64,000 nt of DNA from Halorubrum sp. 2020YC2. GTDB lineage: Archaea; Halobacteriota; Halobacteria; Halobacteriales; Haloferacaceae. Position numbers and translations under genes: made by a program. The notes under the pieces were generated by a model that had not been told where the DNA came from, did no database searches, and saw only the letters and a program-made list of their open reading frames with translations. Shown here one piece after another: positions 36,746-45,757 of this stretch. How positions within the stretch are numbered: position 1 is the stretch's first letter; each line of letters begins with the position of its first letter. The stretch spans positions 1,426,001-1,490,000 of the forward strand of contig NZ_CP076019.1 of NCBI RefSeq assembly GCF_018623055.1, written 5' to 3'.

Positions 36746-37175
36746 GCAGCCGGGCGATCCACCCAGTACTGGCCCAATCGATGCTGCAGTTCTCGACCGA
36801 ATTGCTGCTCACCTACTCCGAACCGCCCGATTCGAGAGTGTCCATACACGGCCTTCGTATGCGCCAAACGCTATCGTTGCTGACTACGACCTCGGGTACT
36901 TCCCTAGTGGGGTCACGCGCGCGTCGCTTCGAATCCGATGGTTCGAGACCGACGACTTCAGCATCCACTACGCCGAGCAGTATCAGACGAACAATTCGTG
37001 GGAGTGTCGATGGGATCGCCACCCTAACGACCACAATACCCGCGAGCACTTCCACTCGCCTCCGGATGTAGCAACACCAGGCGACGATGCTGAGTATCCA
37101 CCCGAGTGGCGCGACGTGCTCGCCTCCGTACTCTCTCGTCTTGACGAACGGATCGAGGCATTCTGGGCCAAGTAA
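36738..37175 (+). CDS. Module partner protein (TumE-like?), copy 2
   Basis: The 145-residue protein starts MPEQPGDPPST. It has the core shared by the partners: LRIRWFETDDFSIHYAE, then W-x-CRWDRHPNDHNTREHFH. These spaced His, Trp and Asp residues look functional. A helical C-terminal part follows (RDVLASVLSRLDERIEAFW). The stop lies about 14 bases from a queC remnant end on the opposite strand. Confidence 0.65.
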   Translation: MPEQPGDPPSTGPIDAAVLDRIAAHLLRTARFESVHTRPSYAPNAIVADYDLGYFPSGVTRASLRIRWFETDDFSIHYAEQYQTNNSWECRWDRHPNDHNTREHFHSPPDVATPGDDAEYPPEWRDVLASVLSRLDERIEAFWAK

Positions 37176-37189
37176 AATCGACTCGTGGA

Positions 37190-37362
37190 GTACGAAAACT
37201 CCGGCCGCTCAGCATACCCGATCGGATCGCGTGACCCAGCGTTCCGGAACGCCTCAAGCCGGAACGCACACAATCACGCGTCCCGCACGTCGGTTCCTCG
37301 TCGCGGTAGCACGACCACGTCACGTCGTACGGCACGCCAAGTTCCAATCCCCGCTCGCAGGT
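37190..37362 (-). pseudogene. queC: queC 3'-end remnant d
   Basis: Minus-strand tail of queC: ERGLELGVPYDVTWSCYRDE, then one indel in the CGTR-DC zinc region, and the terminal AERPEF. The stop codon is lost, with TAC in its place. It lies between module copies 2 and 3. Confidence 0.8.
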
Positions 37363-37492
37363 CGCCCCCCGTTCGGGCACGGGCTCTGCCATCGGCCTGC
37401 CTGTCCGAGCACCAATGAAACGCACCCTACACGAAATCGCACATATATGATTGATACAAAGATATATTGAGACTCGTTCCGTAGAAGCTTCT

Positions 37493-38020
37493 ATGAGCGA
37501 GTTTGACCCGGCTCCTGACTCAGCAGCAGAGACGCCACGCTGGCAGGACAGAACGGATACATTCAGCCGTGTCTACGATGTCGTCCTCGGTCTCACGTCA
37601 CCAACGACGTACACGAATGTCGCAGAGCTCGCAGACTGCTCTCCGAACGCAGCAAAAAAGCACCTCGATCGCCTCGCAGAGATGGGTATTGCCCGCGCCG
37701 ATACTGACAGCCGCCCGGCCAGGTACCAGCGACACGACGGATATCTCGAGTGGCAAGAGGCGAGTCGGATCGCCACGGACCTTTCTGTCGATGCGATTCT
37801 CAACCGCGTCGAAGCGCTCGAACAACGACGGACAGAATACGAAACCGAATTCGGCACCACCGACCCAGACACCGTTGCGGTGTTCGACGCCAAGGACCAC
37901 GAGACGATCCACGACCGCATGACCGCAGTAAGCGACTGGCAAGGAGTCATTCGAGATATTCGGCTTTACGAACTCGCCCGGCAACTCTCACAGAACGACG
38001 GACACCTGATCCCCGCCTGA
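37493..38020 (+). CDS. Winged-helix regulator (DUF7342-like), module copy 3
   Basis: I chose ATG 37493 (MSEFDPAPDS), 175 residues. The winged helix is clear: YDVVLGLTSPTTYTNVAELA, CSPNAAKKHLDRLAEMGIA and RPARYQRHDGYLEWQEA. The helical tail follows. An in-frame ATG at 37451 is possible, but the two upstream AT-rich boxes (ACATATATGA, AGATATATTG) suit the later start. It is followed after 1 base by its partner. Confidence 0.78.
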   Translation: MSEFDPAPDSAAETPRWQDRTDTFSRVYDVVLGLTSPTTYTNVAELADCSPNAAKKHLDRLAEMGIARADTDSRPARYQRHDGYLEWQEASRIATDLSVDAILNRVEALEQRRTEYETEFGTTDPDTVAVFDAKDHETIHDRMTAVSDWQGVIRDIRLYELARQLSQNDGHLIPA

Positions 38021-38021
38021 G

Positions 38022-38462
38022 ATGAGCCCGCCCCCAGAGGATTCAGCGGCTGGCTCAACGGGTCCACCCGACCGACAAACGTTACGCCTGCTTGAACAAC
38101 AGTTGACGACGGACCCACTCGTTGCTGCCACCCGGTTCGACCCAGATGCGTACGAACCACGATTGCTCACCGCAACCCTTGACACTGAACGGTATCCCGA
38201 CGCGGTGGCCACCGCCAGAGTCGATATCCGGTGGTTCACAACCGGTGATTTTTCCATTCACTACGTCGAGACCCGGGGAAATAACACCCACTGGGAGTGC
38301 CGCTGGGATCGGCATCCAAACACACACAACACTCGGCTCCATTTCCACGAACCACCAACCGGGACGAACATCTCAGATCTCGACCTTCCTTCGGATCATC
38401 CACTCGATGTGTACTCAACGGTGTTCGAAGCAATCGAGCAGCATATCGAGTCGCTCTGGTGA
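38022..38462 (+). CDS. Module partner protein (TumE-like?), copy 3
   Basis: The 146-residue protein has the partner core: VDIRWFTTGDFSIHYVETRG, then W-ECRWDRHPNTHNTRLHFH. It is closest to copy 2 in this core. The C-terminus (VFEAIEQHIESLW) is helical. Its stop faces queC remnant e, 39 bases away. Role inferred as effector of the module. Confidence 0.65.
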   Translation: MSPPPEDSAAGSTGPPDRQTLRLLEQQLTTDPLVAATRFDPDAYEPRLLTATLDTERYPDAVATARVDIRWFTTGDFSIHYVETRGNNTHWECRWDRHPNTHNTRLHFHEPPTGTNISDLDLPSDHPLDVYSTVFEAIEQHIESLW

Positions 38463-38501
38463 GTGATCTTTCCAACCGAACTGACCACCAGTGGCAATGG
38501 A

Positions 38502-38590
38502 TTACGAAAACTCCGGCCGCTCGGCATACCCGTCGGATCGCGCGTGTGCTAGCGTCTCGGAATGTCTCTAGTCGGGACGCACCCATCATT
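38502..38590 (-). pseudogene. queC: queC 3'-end remnant e
   Basis: Minus-strand tail of queC, the most decayed copy: ASRLETFRDASTR then a shift and the terminal AERPEFS with TAA at 38502-38504. Confidence 0.7.
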
Positions 38591-38994
38591 ACGTGTTCGC
38601 ACGAGGTATACAGCACACTGCCACCAACCTCGCTGAACCTGATAGAACACTCAGAGACTAGCAAGCCGAAAGAGTGAGACTCACTCCTCGATGCTACCAA
38701 CGGCTAACCGTGCGACTGACCGGACATCCTCATCAGAATCAGTTGTAGCAACTTCACGTAGCTTCTCTAATCTTTGCGTTCCACCCCACGTTCTGCGATC
38801 TCTGCTGCTATCATCGACGAGACACCACGTTCGTCGTTGGCGACACAACATTCACTGTTGCCAGAGACCCAATTAAAAATAACCCGAGAGACGCCGCGAG
38901 AGAGATTTTATCAGCTATTGCGGGGGAGACCACTGAAAATGATCCCAACGGGAGCATGAGGAGACTGTGCGCCACTCAGCGCGTCTTGGGTGGC

Positions 38995-39309
38995 CTACTC
39001 TGACGTGTCTACAATCTCGTCGTAGTACGCGTCCTCCCCAAGCACGACCTGAATCTCACCCGACGGCGCGTACTCGTAATCAGTCCCGTTGAGAACGTAC
39101 ACCTTCCCCTTGTCTAAACGGAGGTCCGCATCGTACACCACGAACGGCCGGACCTCATCGTCACTCATCGACCGATCACGCAGCAAGCCCTTCTGGTACG
39201 GCTTGTGACTGTCGAGGTCTTGGATGTGAGTGACAAGCGCCTTCACGAGGACGTTGTCGCCAGAGCCGCTCAGATCGGTGAGGTGGGTGAGACCCTCTCG
39301 AACCGCCAT
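38995..39309 (-). CDS. Hypothetical protein, second gene of pair
   Basis: The 104-residue protein starts MAVREGLTHLTDLSGSGDNV. It has DDEVRPFVVYDADLRLDKGK and VYVLNGTDYEYAPSGEI strands, a beta-rich compact fold. Its ATG overlaps the upstream stop by 1 base (TAATG), so they are coupled. Such pairs occur on haloarchaeal plasmids. Function unknown. Confidence 0.6.
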   Translation of the reverse strand: MAVREGLTHLTDLSGSGDNVLVKALVTHIQDLDSHKPYQKGLLRDRSMSDDEVRPFVVYDADLRLDKGKVYVLNGTDYEYAPSGEIQVVLGEDAYYDEIVDTSE

Positions 39310-39695
39310 TATCGACCCTCCGTGTAGCGCACAGTAATCGTCCCAGTTGTCCGCCCCTCGGGCGTCTCTGCGCCACACCACGGGCAGGCGTCCATCAGCG
39401 CTGCCTCGTGCGGCTTCTCACACTCCGGGCACTGTACGGCACCAGGCGTCCGGACACGAGTCGCAGCCGCATCGAGTACGGTCACAAGGGCGTTGCCAGT
39501 TCGGCAGATAACGACATCGGCAGGCGGGTAGTAGCGAGCACCGTCGAAATCCTTGTCAGGGAGCTCTGCGGTTACCCCGTCGTTCCAGAGTGTCTGGACG
39601 GAGTGGTCAGTCTCGGGGGAGCGCTCAGCGAGGCGCAGCGTGGCGTGAGTGGTCGTGAGCGGCTGGTGCGTCGTCGGGTGGGGTGTGACGGACAT
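39309..39695 (-). CDS. Zinc-ribbon protein, first gene of pair
   Basis: The 128-residue protein has a C-terminal zinc ribbon, CPECEKPHEAALMDACPWCG, with pairs 12 residues apart. A central strand region (YYPPADVVICRTGNALVTVL) precedes it. The upstream region has no close promoter match. It may bind DNA or a protein partner. Coupled to the following gene. Confidence 0.6.
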   Translation of the reverse strand: MSVTPHPTTHQPLTTTHATLRLAERSPETDHSVQTLWNDGVTAELPDKDFDGARYYPPADVVICRTGNALVTVLDAAATRVRTPGAVQCPECEKPHEAALMDACPWCGAETPEGRTTGTITVRYTEGR

Positions 39696-39829
39696 TTGTT
39701 GTGGTGTTCGGCCGGCGGTGAGCGAGCAGTTCCTCAGTGACTTCCAGGCTCGGGGAGCACAGAACTACAAAATCGGGGGAATGATAAATAACTTTCTGCG
39801 ATACTTTTACTTATCCTCGGTTTTCGCGG

Positions 39830-40110
39830 ACGTATGTGCGTATATGGGCGCATACGCAGCGCAGATGCGCACATATGGGCGGCTGGGCGGCCGGGTACAG
39901 GCACGCTCGGCTGTGTGCCCCGGGTGCGCTCGGCCCCGGGTGCGCTAGCGCATTAATTGACGCGCGTGGTAACCGCGCGGGCGCGATTAACGCACGCGGG
40001 CGCTATTAATGCGCGCGCGTTTCGGCGTTATCATAGATAGAAGGTTCTACTGTAAGGGGGCCGAAGGGGGTCCTGCTGTAAGGGAACTCTCTACAGGTGG
40101 ACCTCTGCTC
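39830..40110. repeat. Palindrome-rich intergenic stretch
   Basis: No gene. Multiple GCGC-rich inverted units surround ATTAA/TTAAT cores (for example GCGCATTAATTGACGCGCG at 39947, GCGATTAACGCACGCGGGCGC at 39987, TATTAATGCGCGCGCG near 40003), preceded by tetranucleotide-like ATATGGGCGCATACG repeats. Two copies of CTACTGTAAGGG/CTGCTGTAAGGG follow at 40047 and 40070. This could be a replication origin or partition site of an integrated plasmid, or a regulatory region. Confidence 0.45.
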
Positions 40111-40219
40111 CAGAAGAACAGCTCAAAACATTCGATATCAAATTCCGCACAAGGTGGTTACGGAGGAGTTGACATAATCTCGGCAAACAAGACATATAGA
40201 CGGGTTTCCGGATTTAGAG

Positions 40220-40530
40220 AATGGACGCACTACTCGATCAAATTCAAGAACTGACTCTTGGTAATGTCAGCGGTGATTACTAGCTTGATCCCACCGAGGT
40301 ACTCGGTTGAGGGCCTCCACGCCTCTGACCACTTCTCACGGAACGGGTCGTGCGTAAGTTCGATATCTGAATGTCGACAAGACCTACACGCTACGCATCA
40401 ATGGTCCGGACACAGTTTCTGAATTAGGGGCCGGACCGGTATACGAGACTGTTGAGAAGCGTAAACCATCTCCACTGGGAGCCCTCGGTTGGATCACACT
40501 CATCATCTTAGGCCACTCCTCGTAACAATA
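40220..40530. other. Gap with two gene-end remnants
   Basis: On the minus strand 40230-40345 holds an open C-terminal fragment (FREKWSEAWRPSTEYLGGIK, VITADITKSQFLNLIE and a stop). On the plus strand 40372-40525 holds another (NVDKTYTLRINGPDTVSELG, ending in a hydrophobic LGWITLIILGHSS segment). Neither has an intact start; I think they are leftovers of former genes. Confidence 0.4.
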
Positions 40531-40565
40531 ATCTTATTTGTAGGGATATAGAGGTGGTGAAGTAG

Positions 40566-42845
40566 ATGGTATCTATTGATTTGGATTCAATGGTAGATGA
40601 ATTTAATTCTAGCCGTAACCCTCAGCTGTTTGAAGCAGACAAGCAGAAATTAATTGAAAAAGACGACTGGCGAGTTGATAGCGGAGTTGATGTTCAGGCG
40701 ATTCGAAGCACACTTTCACAATACAGTGCGCTGTACACGTCAGGGGAACTGCGAATACCGCTACACGAAATGGATTCGCCGGAACTCACGGCGGAGTACA
40801 TTATTTACAAAAAGACCCGATTCGGGCCAACATACGCATATTACGATACTGACCGTGACAGGCGGAATCGGATTAGCGTCAGCGACGTGGGACAAACTTT
40901 GTGCGGATGGCGACTTCGATTCTGGCATCCAGATTTTGAGCCAGATTCTGAACCATCGTTTCAAACATTGTCTGCGGAGGACCAACAACTCATAGAAACG
41001 CTACCGGAATCTATCTCCCCGTCATCGTGGTCTAAAAGCCGTGCTGATGATCTTTATGACCATCTACATGACTTCATCAGATCTCAAAAAGATGAAAAGA
41101 AACAAACGAAGTTGGAAGATTATCGAGTCCTAAGCCAATGGGAATACAAGCGGAGTCATGGAGGGGTACATGAAGTTGTTCCAGTAGTTAGTACGTCGTC
41201 AAACTCGGGGGCAAAACAATGGTATGTTCAGATCCCAGAAGACAGCGATATTCTGGAAAATGATGAGTTTATTTCCGTAGCAACGGACATCTGGATCGAC
41301 AATGATGTGCTGATTGATTCTCCGCCCGGTGACGAGTCACCAGATACTTTCCCAGTTGAAGCGACCGTAAAAGAAGTTGATTCTAAGGGCTTTACTGTTA
41401 CACTCCAAAGCGGAACCAATCGAACAGAGAAAGCAGAGCTTCAACGGAGATTTGCGGGAAAAGATGCGCTCCTTGCCATCTACCCGTTGTTCAATCCCGT
41501 CCCTCATGATCGTAAACTCAACGGGATTTGCACAGTTCGTGATTCTTCGTCAGAACGAGCGGCGATTACTGGGAATGATGACCTTGAATTCACCCCAGAA
41601 CGTGCCTTGCGACCCAATTTTCCGGAGTTGAATGAATCTCAGCGGTTGGCTGCGAAACAGGCAATCGCAGCCGATGAAGTTGCATTGATTCATGGTCCCC
41701 CTGGTACTGGAAAAACTCGGACACTAATTGCGCTAATCCGGTACTTCGTCCAGCAAGATATGGACGTACTTGCTTGCGCTCACTCAAACCAAGCGACAGA
41801 CAACCTGTTAGTTGGCGGTTCAACGCAAGAAGACCCGGAAGAAGGGAGTCTACACGAAGCAGCATTGAATGGTGATATGGAGATCGCCCGGATTGGTTCT
41901 GGGTCAGAAAATCCGGTCGTTCGTCAACACTACGCCAACATTGCACGTTCGAACGCCGATGTAATAGGGGCGACCATGAGTTCAACAGCGGAGCTTAATC
42001 GTAACGAGTTCGATGTTGTAGTTGTGGACGAAGCTTCACAGGCGACAATGCCTGCCACATTTCTCCCGGATCTCGCTGCAGAGAAGATAATTTTGGCTGG
42101 AGACCACAAACAGCTCCCGCCGTACGGTTCCCAAGAGCTGCGAGAACGAGAAATGGAGGTATCCTTATATGAGCACTTTGTTGAGCGATACGGTCAAGAC
42201 TTGCCCGTGATGCTGACTACACAGTACCGAATGCACGAACAGATAGCCGAGTTTCCCAGCGACCAATTTTATGACAGTAACGTAGTCACAGCTAAGAGAG
42301 ACAGCGACTACACGATGTTTGATTTCTCCCCAGTAGTCGCACATCAAGTCGCCGGTGATGAGGAGAAGGTCCATGGGCGGACGTATACGAACGAACGTGA
42401 AGCAGAAGTCGTTGCCCACCACGTCTACGAACTTCGGGAAGCAGGGGTCCCGGAGTCGGAAATAGGAATCATCACCGGATACACAGGCCAAATCCAGACA
42501 ATACGACAGGAGTTAGATAGACTTGACACGCGTACTGCTGATATCGTCGTGGATACAGTTGATTCGTTCCAAGGGGGTGAACGAGCGGCAATCATCATGT
42601 CCTTCTGCCGGTCGAATGAGAGTGGGAACTCCGGATTCCTCTCATTCCCAGATGAAGGACCTCGACGATTGAACGTCGCATTAACCCGCGCGAAGTACAG
42701 ACTAGTGCTTATTGGCAACTGGGACACGCTCTGTGCTGAAGAACCATCCGGCCGAGCAGATTGTAGCCAGCTCTATAGGGGTTTCAAATCATGGCTCATA
42801 GAGCAGGATTGTTTTGAGCCAGCCCCTACATCAATTGTTGACTGA
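40566..42845 (+). CDS. Superfamily 1 (Upf1-like) DNA/RNA helicase
   Basis: The 759-residue protein is intact. All SF1B motifs are present: GPPGTGKT (Walker A, near 377), VVDEASQ (Walker B, near 488), GDHKQLPP, QYRMH (near 552), TVDSFQGGE (near 664) and NVALTRAK (near 702). The first 370 residues are a family-specific domain with no known motif. Such helicases occur in repair and in several phage defence systems (for example as single-gene or multi-gene partners). No nuclease is fused. It stands alone near a palindrome-rich stretch and queC-bounded cargo, so a defence role is plausible but unproven. Confidence 0.92.
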   Translation: MVSIDLDSMVDEFNSSRNPQLFEADKQKLIEKDDWRVDSGVDVQAIRSTLSQYSALYTSGELRIPLHEMDSPELTAEYIIYKKTRFGPTYAYYDTDRDRRNRISVSDVGQTLCGWRLRFWHPDFEPDSEPSFQTLSAEDQQLIETLPESISPSSWSKSRADDLYDHLHDFIRSQKDEKKQTKLEDYRVLSQWEYKRSHGGVHEVVPVVSTSSNSGAKQWYVQIPEDSDILENDEFISVATDIWIDNDVLIDSPPGDESPDTFPVEATVKEVDSKGFTVTLQSGTNRTEKAELQRRFAGKDALLAIYPLFNPVPHDRKLNGICTVRDSSSERAAITGNDDLEFTPERALRPNFPELNESQRLAAKQAIAADEVALIHGPPGTGKTRTLIALIRYFVQQDMDVLACAHSNQATDNLLVGGSTQEDPEEGSLHEAALNGDMEIARIGSGSENPVVRQHYANIARSNADVIGATMSSTAELNRNEFDVVVVDEASQATMPATFLPDLAAEKIILAGDHKQLPPYGSQELREREMEVSLYEHFVERYGQDLPVMLTTQYRMHEQIAEFPSDQFYDSNVVTAKRDSDYTMFDFSPVVAHQVAGDEEKVHGRTYTNEREAEVVAHHVYELREAGVPESEIGIITGYTGQIQTIRQELDRLDTRTADIVVDTVDSFQGGERAAIIMSFCRSNESGNSGFLSFPDEGPRRLNVALTRAKYRLVLIGNWDTLCAEEPSGRADCSQLYRGFKSWLIEQDCFEPAPTSIVD

Positions 42846-42914
42846 AGTAGGCTAAAAGAATAGAGCGGTATCTCAATATAGAGCATTGATTCTACCTAAG
42901 ACTATCTTTCTTCG

Positions 42915-43290
42915 AGGAGAGAATCCCGCCGTTCACGGCGGGCGTGAATCCGACATCGCCTCCACAACCTACGTTCAGCAACAATACGGATATTTAACTA
43001 ATAGTGTATCGTAGCATGACGTACACCGAGGCGGTCACACCGCCCACTCAAATGCACAATATCGGGACTCCGAGGCCCAGAACGTTCGAGACACACTCTC
43101 GAACCGCTGTGGTGTCTCGGTCAAGATAACTCCGAGTCCCCTGCCGGGATAGGAGTAACGGCGGTGTGGCCCCGCCATCGGCCTGTCATGCCGACAGGCC
43201 GTGAACCAGCAAATATCCCAACCCAGCGGTGTAGTGCCGTGGGAAGCCTCGCCGTTTACGGCGAGGAGGAGGTCACCTGAGATGTGTTTT
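42915..43290 (+). mobile_element. IS200/IS605-type right-end remnant (guide-RNA region)
   Basis: Two perfect hairpins, CCCGCCGTTCACGGCGGG (42927-42944) and CCTCGCCGTTTACGGCGAGG (43248-43267), resemble right-end stems of haloarchaeal IS200/IS605 elements. The region also has inverted stretches such as CATCGGCCTGTCATGCCGAC. There is no tnpB or tnpA gene here, only the terminal, non-coding part. An open minus-strand frame (43035-43301) is not supported. Confidence 0.55.
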
Positions 43291-43319
43291 GTAACTAGCA
43301 ATACGCTATGAATGAATGA

Positions 43320-44819
43320 TTAAATAATGTCACGATTGCTCAACACGTATCCTAACAAAACGGTGAGCGCCGTCCCGACATATGTCTGTAATAGCACAAT
43401 GAATTCAGTTATATTCTGCTTGCTGATATCAATTAATTGGATTTCTCCTTGTACTCCTGATATCGGATGTGGCGGCGCAGTTACAAATGTGACTACACTA
43501 TAGTACACTGAGTCTCCCTCAATCGGCTGTTGAACCTGTGTACTATACCATAGAGCCGGAAATAATACAAATATTAATGACCATAAAAAAACCCGGGATA
43601 TCATTACCCCGTGCCCTGTCAACACCCTCGATAAATAGCTACCTAGCCACTGAAATGGGTGCTTGCGGCGCAGCGCCTCTTTCGCTCTGGCACGACGTTG
43701 ATAAGAGTATAGTTTTTTATGATGATCATCCATCCCTTTTTCCTGAAATACCTTCCGTAGTTTTTCATAGCCCCGTGCTCTATGTTCCCAAAGATTACTT
43801 TGAGTATTAATTGGTCTGTGACGGAAACCGGTCCGTAATGGCAACAACATCCCCACAGTCGTATCTGAATTTACTTGAACTTCATTTGGGTTGGCGATCT
43901 TGATATGATCTATCGCGGTTTTTGCCAAATTAACATTTCTCAAGTCCGCATCGGAAAGATTAGCACCGCTGAGGTCTGCTCTCGTCATGTCTGTACCATT
44001 TAAGATCGGACCTGCAAGATTCTGCTCAGAGAGGTCAGCACCACGGAGATTTGTGTCTGAGAAATCGGCACCATCTAATTGAGCATTTTTTAATTGAACT
44101 TCTTTACAATTAGCATCAGTAATATCCGTCTTACAGAATCCAACTTGAGTTCTAGGACCGATAATAACTGGTGGGTGATTCAAACGGCCTGATTCAATAT
44201 TTGCACCCGTCAACACGGCGTCGTGGAGAGTAGCGCTTCGTAGGTCTGCTTCGACGAGGCAAGCGTCTGTAAGATTAGCGCTTGATAAATCGGCACCTGA
44301 AAAAGGTCTATCAAAAAGAGAAAGCCCGTACTCTTTAAGTACACTTTCTTCATCCCATCCTGCAAAAGTTCCATCAACAAATTCATGAGAGAAGTCTGCG
44401 TCTCTTAGGTTCGCCTGCCGGAAGTTTGCGTCTGTTAGGTCCGCCTGCCGGAAGTCCGCGTTTCTTAGGTCCGTCTGCCGGAAGTCCGCTTCAGAAAGGT
44501 TTGTGTTCCGAAAATCGGCATCACGTAATGCAATATTTCTGAAACAGATAGCGTCTTGAAGCTCAATCCCGTTGAGTTTTGCACCGTCAAGTAGCTCATA
44601 CGGTTTGTTATCACTCCTTCTATCTGATTTCACCCGATTGTTTTTAAGATTGGTAACAGTTTTATTTGTCTCTTCAGGATCAGCATGCCACCAACATCGG
44701 TCTATACCCTCAGTGTCAACAGTTCTTCGCCAGCAACAGCTTTGATTATTCGCCACATTATCATCATAGTTTTCTTCCCATGTGTATTCACAGCGCTGGG
44801 CAGTGTGACCTTCTCCCAT
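43320..44819 (-). CDS. Pentapeptide-repeat protein with channel-like C-terminus
   Basis: The 499-residue protein has a Cys/Trp-rich N-terminus (CEYTWEEN, SCCWRR, CWWHADPEE). Next come many A(D/N)Lxx repeats from about residue 80 to 330 (for example LRDADFRNTNLSEADFRQTD), which form a square helix. A basic linker follows. The C-terminus has two membrane helices (ISRVFLWSLIFVLFPALWY and TEFIVLLQTYVGTALTVLLG) around VYYSVVTFVTAPPHPISG. This resembles the pore helix of two-helix potassium channels, but the GYG filter is replaced by APPHP. I infer a membrane effector or ligand-gated channel. Confidence 0.85.
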   Translation of the reverse strand: MGEGHTAQRCEYTWEENYDDNVANNQSCCWRRTVDTEGIDRCWWHADPEETNKTVTNLKNNRVKSDRRSDNKPYELLDGAKLNGIELQDAICFRNIALRDADFRNTNLSEADFRQTDLRNADFRQADLTDANFRQANLRDADFSHEFVDGTFAGWDEESVLKEYGLSLFDRPFSGADLSSANLTDACLVEADLRSATLHDAVLTGANIESGRLNHPPVIIGPRTQVGFCKTDITDANCKEVQLKNAQLDGADFSDTNLRGADLSEQNLAGPILNGTDMTRADLSGANLSDADLRNVNLAKTAIDHIKIANPNEVQVNSDTTVGMLLPLRTGFRHRPINTQSNLWEHRARGYEKLRKVFQEKGMDDHHKKLYSYQRRARAKEALRRKHPFQWLGSYLSRVLTGHGVMISRVFLWSLIFVLFPALWYSTQVQQPIEGDSVYYSVVTFVTAPPHPISGVQGEIQLIDISKQNITEFIVLLQTYVGTALTVLLGYVLSNRDII

Positions 44820-45095
44820 GGAGTCTATTACAGTATTCTACGTATCAACTCTTATCATGTTTTTTAATCCAACTAAAATTGTGTGATAGGATCGACACAT
44901 TGAGTCTACTTTGATCTGCTGTGCTTTGTGCGCTGTTGAATAGCGCCGCCTAAACGAGATGTGAGCAACCGCGATTCTATGATTGCGCGGCCTTCACCAG
45001 TATCGGAATGAAAATAAACCGGCGAGTCGTCATTACGTTATCGTCTCGTGATCATCATGGGACACCTGTGCTGTCCGAATCACTAGCTCTCTGGT

Positions 45096-45257
45096 GAGTT
45101 AGAATTCGGTGTGCCGTATGAGATGACGTGGTCGTGCTACCGGAACGAGGAGCCAGCATGTGGGACGTGCGATGGGTGTGCGTTCCGGGTTGAAGCGTTC
45201 CGGATTGCCGGATCACGTGATCCGATCGCGTATGCTGAGCGGCCGGAGTCCTCATAA
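45096..45257 (+). pseudogene. queC: queC 3'-end remnant f
   Basis: Plus-strand, in frame over 53 codons to TAA at 45255-45257: ELEFGVPYEMTWSCYR, EEPACGTCDGC and AYAERPESS. All C-terminal zinc Cys residues are kept. It opens a 13.4-kb block that ends with remnant g in the same orientation. Confidence 0.85.
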
Positions 45258-45309
45258 TATCCTCTTCAACAGACAAAGAAACCGCCGCTGTACCTTCTTT
45301 TGATTAGGA

Positions 45310-45633
45310 TCAGTTGCTGGTATCGCCCGTAAACTCATCCTCTCCGTTGAGTCGTCCCGTGACCCCATTCATAGCATAGATGAGTGTTGCTGCGACGTCG
45401 AACGCCTCTGGTCGTGACAGTCCCGAGATTGGCTTGGTCACGAACTCTTCACCATCCACATTTACACCAGTGATCGGAGTTACTGTATAGTCGCCATCGC
45501 CCATCGTCCCGTCAAGGCGGACGAAGATTGTCTGATCGTCATCCCATATCCACTCAACGTAGTACTCGTCATGAATCTCCTCGCTCCACCCTGACGGGTA
45601 ATAATCAAGATGCTCAGTTTCGCTTTCAGGCAT
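45310..45633 (-). CDS. Conserved hypothetical protein, copy 2
   Basis: The 107-residue protein starts MPESETEHLDYYPSGWSEE, aligned with copy 1 at 29088-29417, and is about 85-90% identical by eye. The same beta-rich body and C-terminal AFDVAATLIYAMNG helix are present. Its stop faces the stop of queC remnant f at 52 bases, the same arrangement as copy 1. Function unknown. Confidence 0.72.
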   Translation of the reverse strand: MPESETEHLDYYPSGWSEEIHDEYYVEWIWDDDQTIFVRLDGTMGDGDYTVTPITGVNVDGEEFVTKPISGLSRPEAFDVAATLIYAMNGVTGRLNGEDEFTGDTSN

Positions 45634-45757
45634 GAGACGCACATTGATGTCGTCTACAGCAACAAATAAATCTGGTTGCGCGTCACTCCGTAGGATGGTT
45701 CCAAAATAGTAGCGTACGTGACTTACACAAGGTGAGCTACCCCTTCTACAGAATGGG

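Noticed and set aside
29465-38590. CRISPR-like repeat array
   Set aside because: The repeats are 90-170 base queC tails spaced by genes of 0.5-5.5 kb; they are not CRISPR repeats and there are no cas genes.
38683-38790. Minus-strand fragment LEKLREVATTDSDEDVRSVA
   Set aside because: It resembles the end of a HEAT-repeat protein, but it is too short to support a feature.
43035-43301. Minus-strand 88-residue frame
   Set aside because: It lies in the structured, non-coding end of an IS200/IS605-type remnant; composition and lack of similarity argue against a gene.
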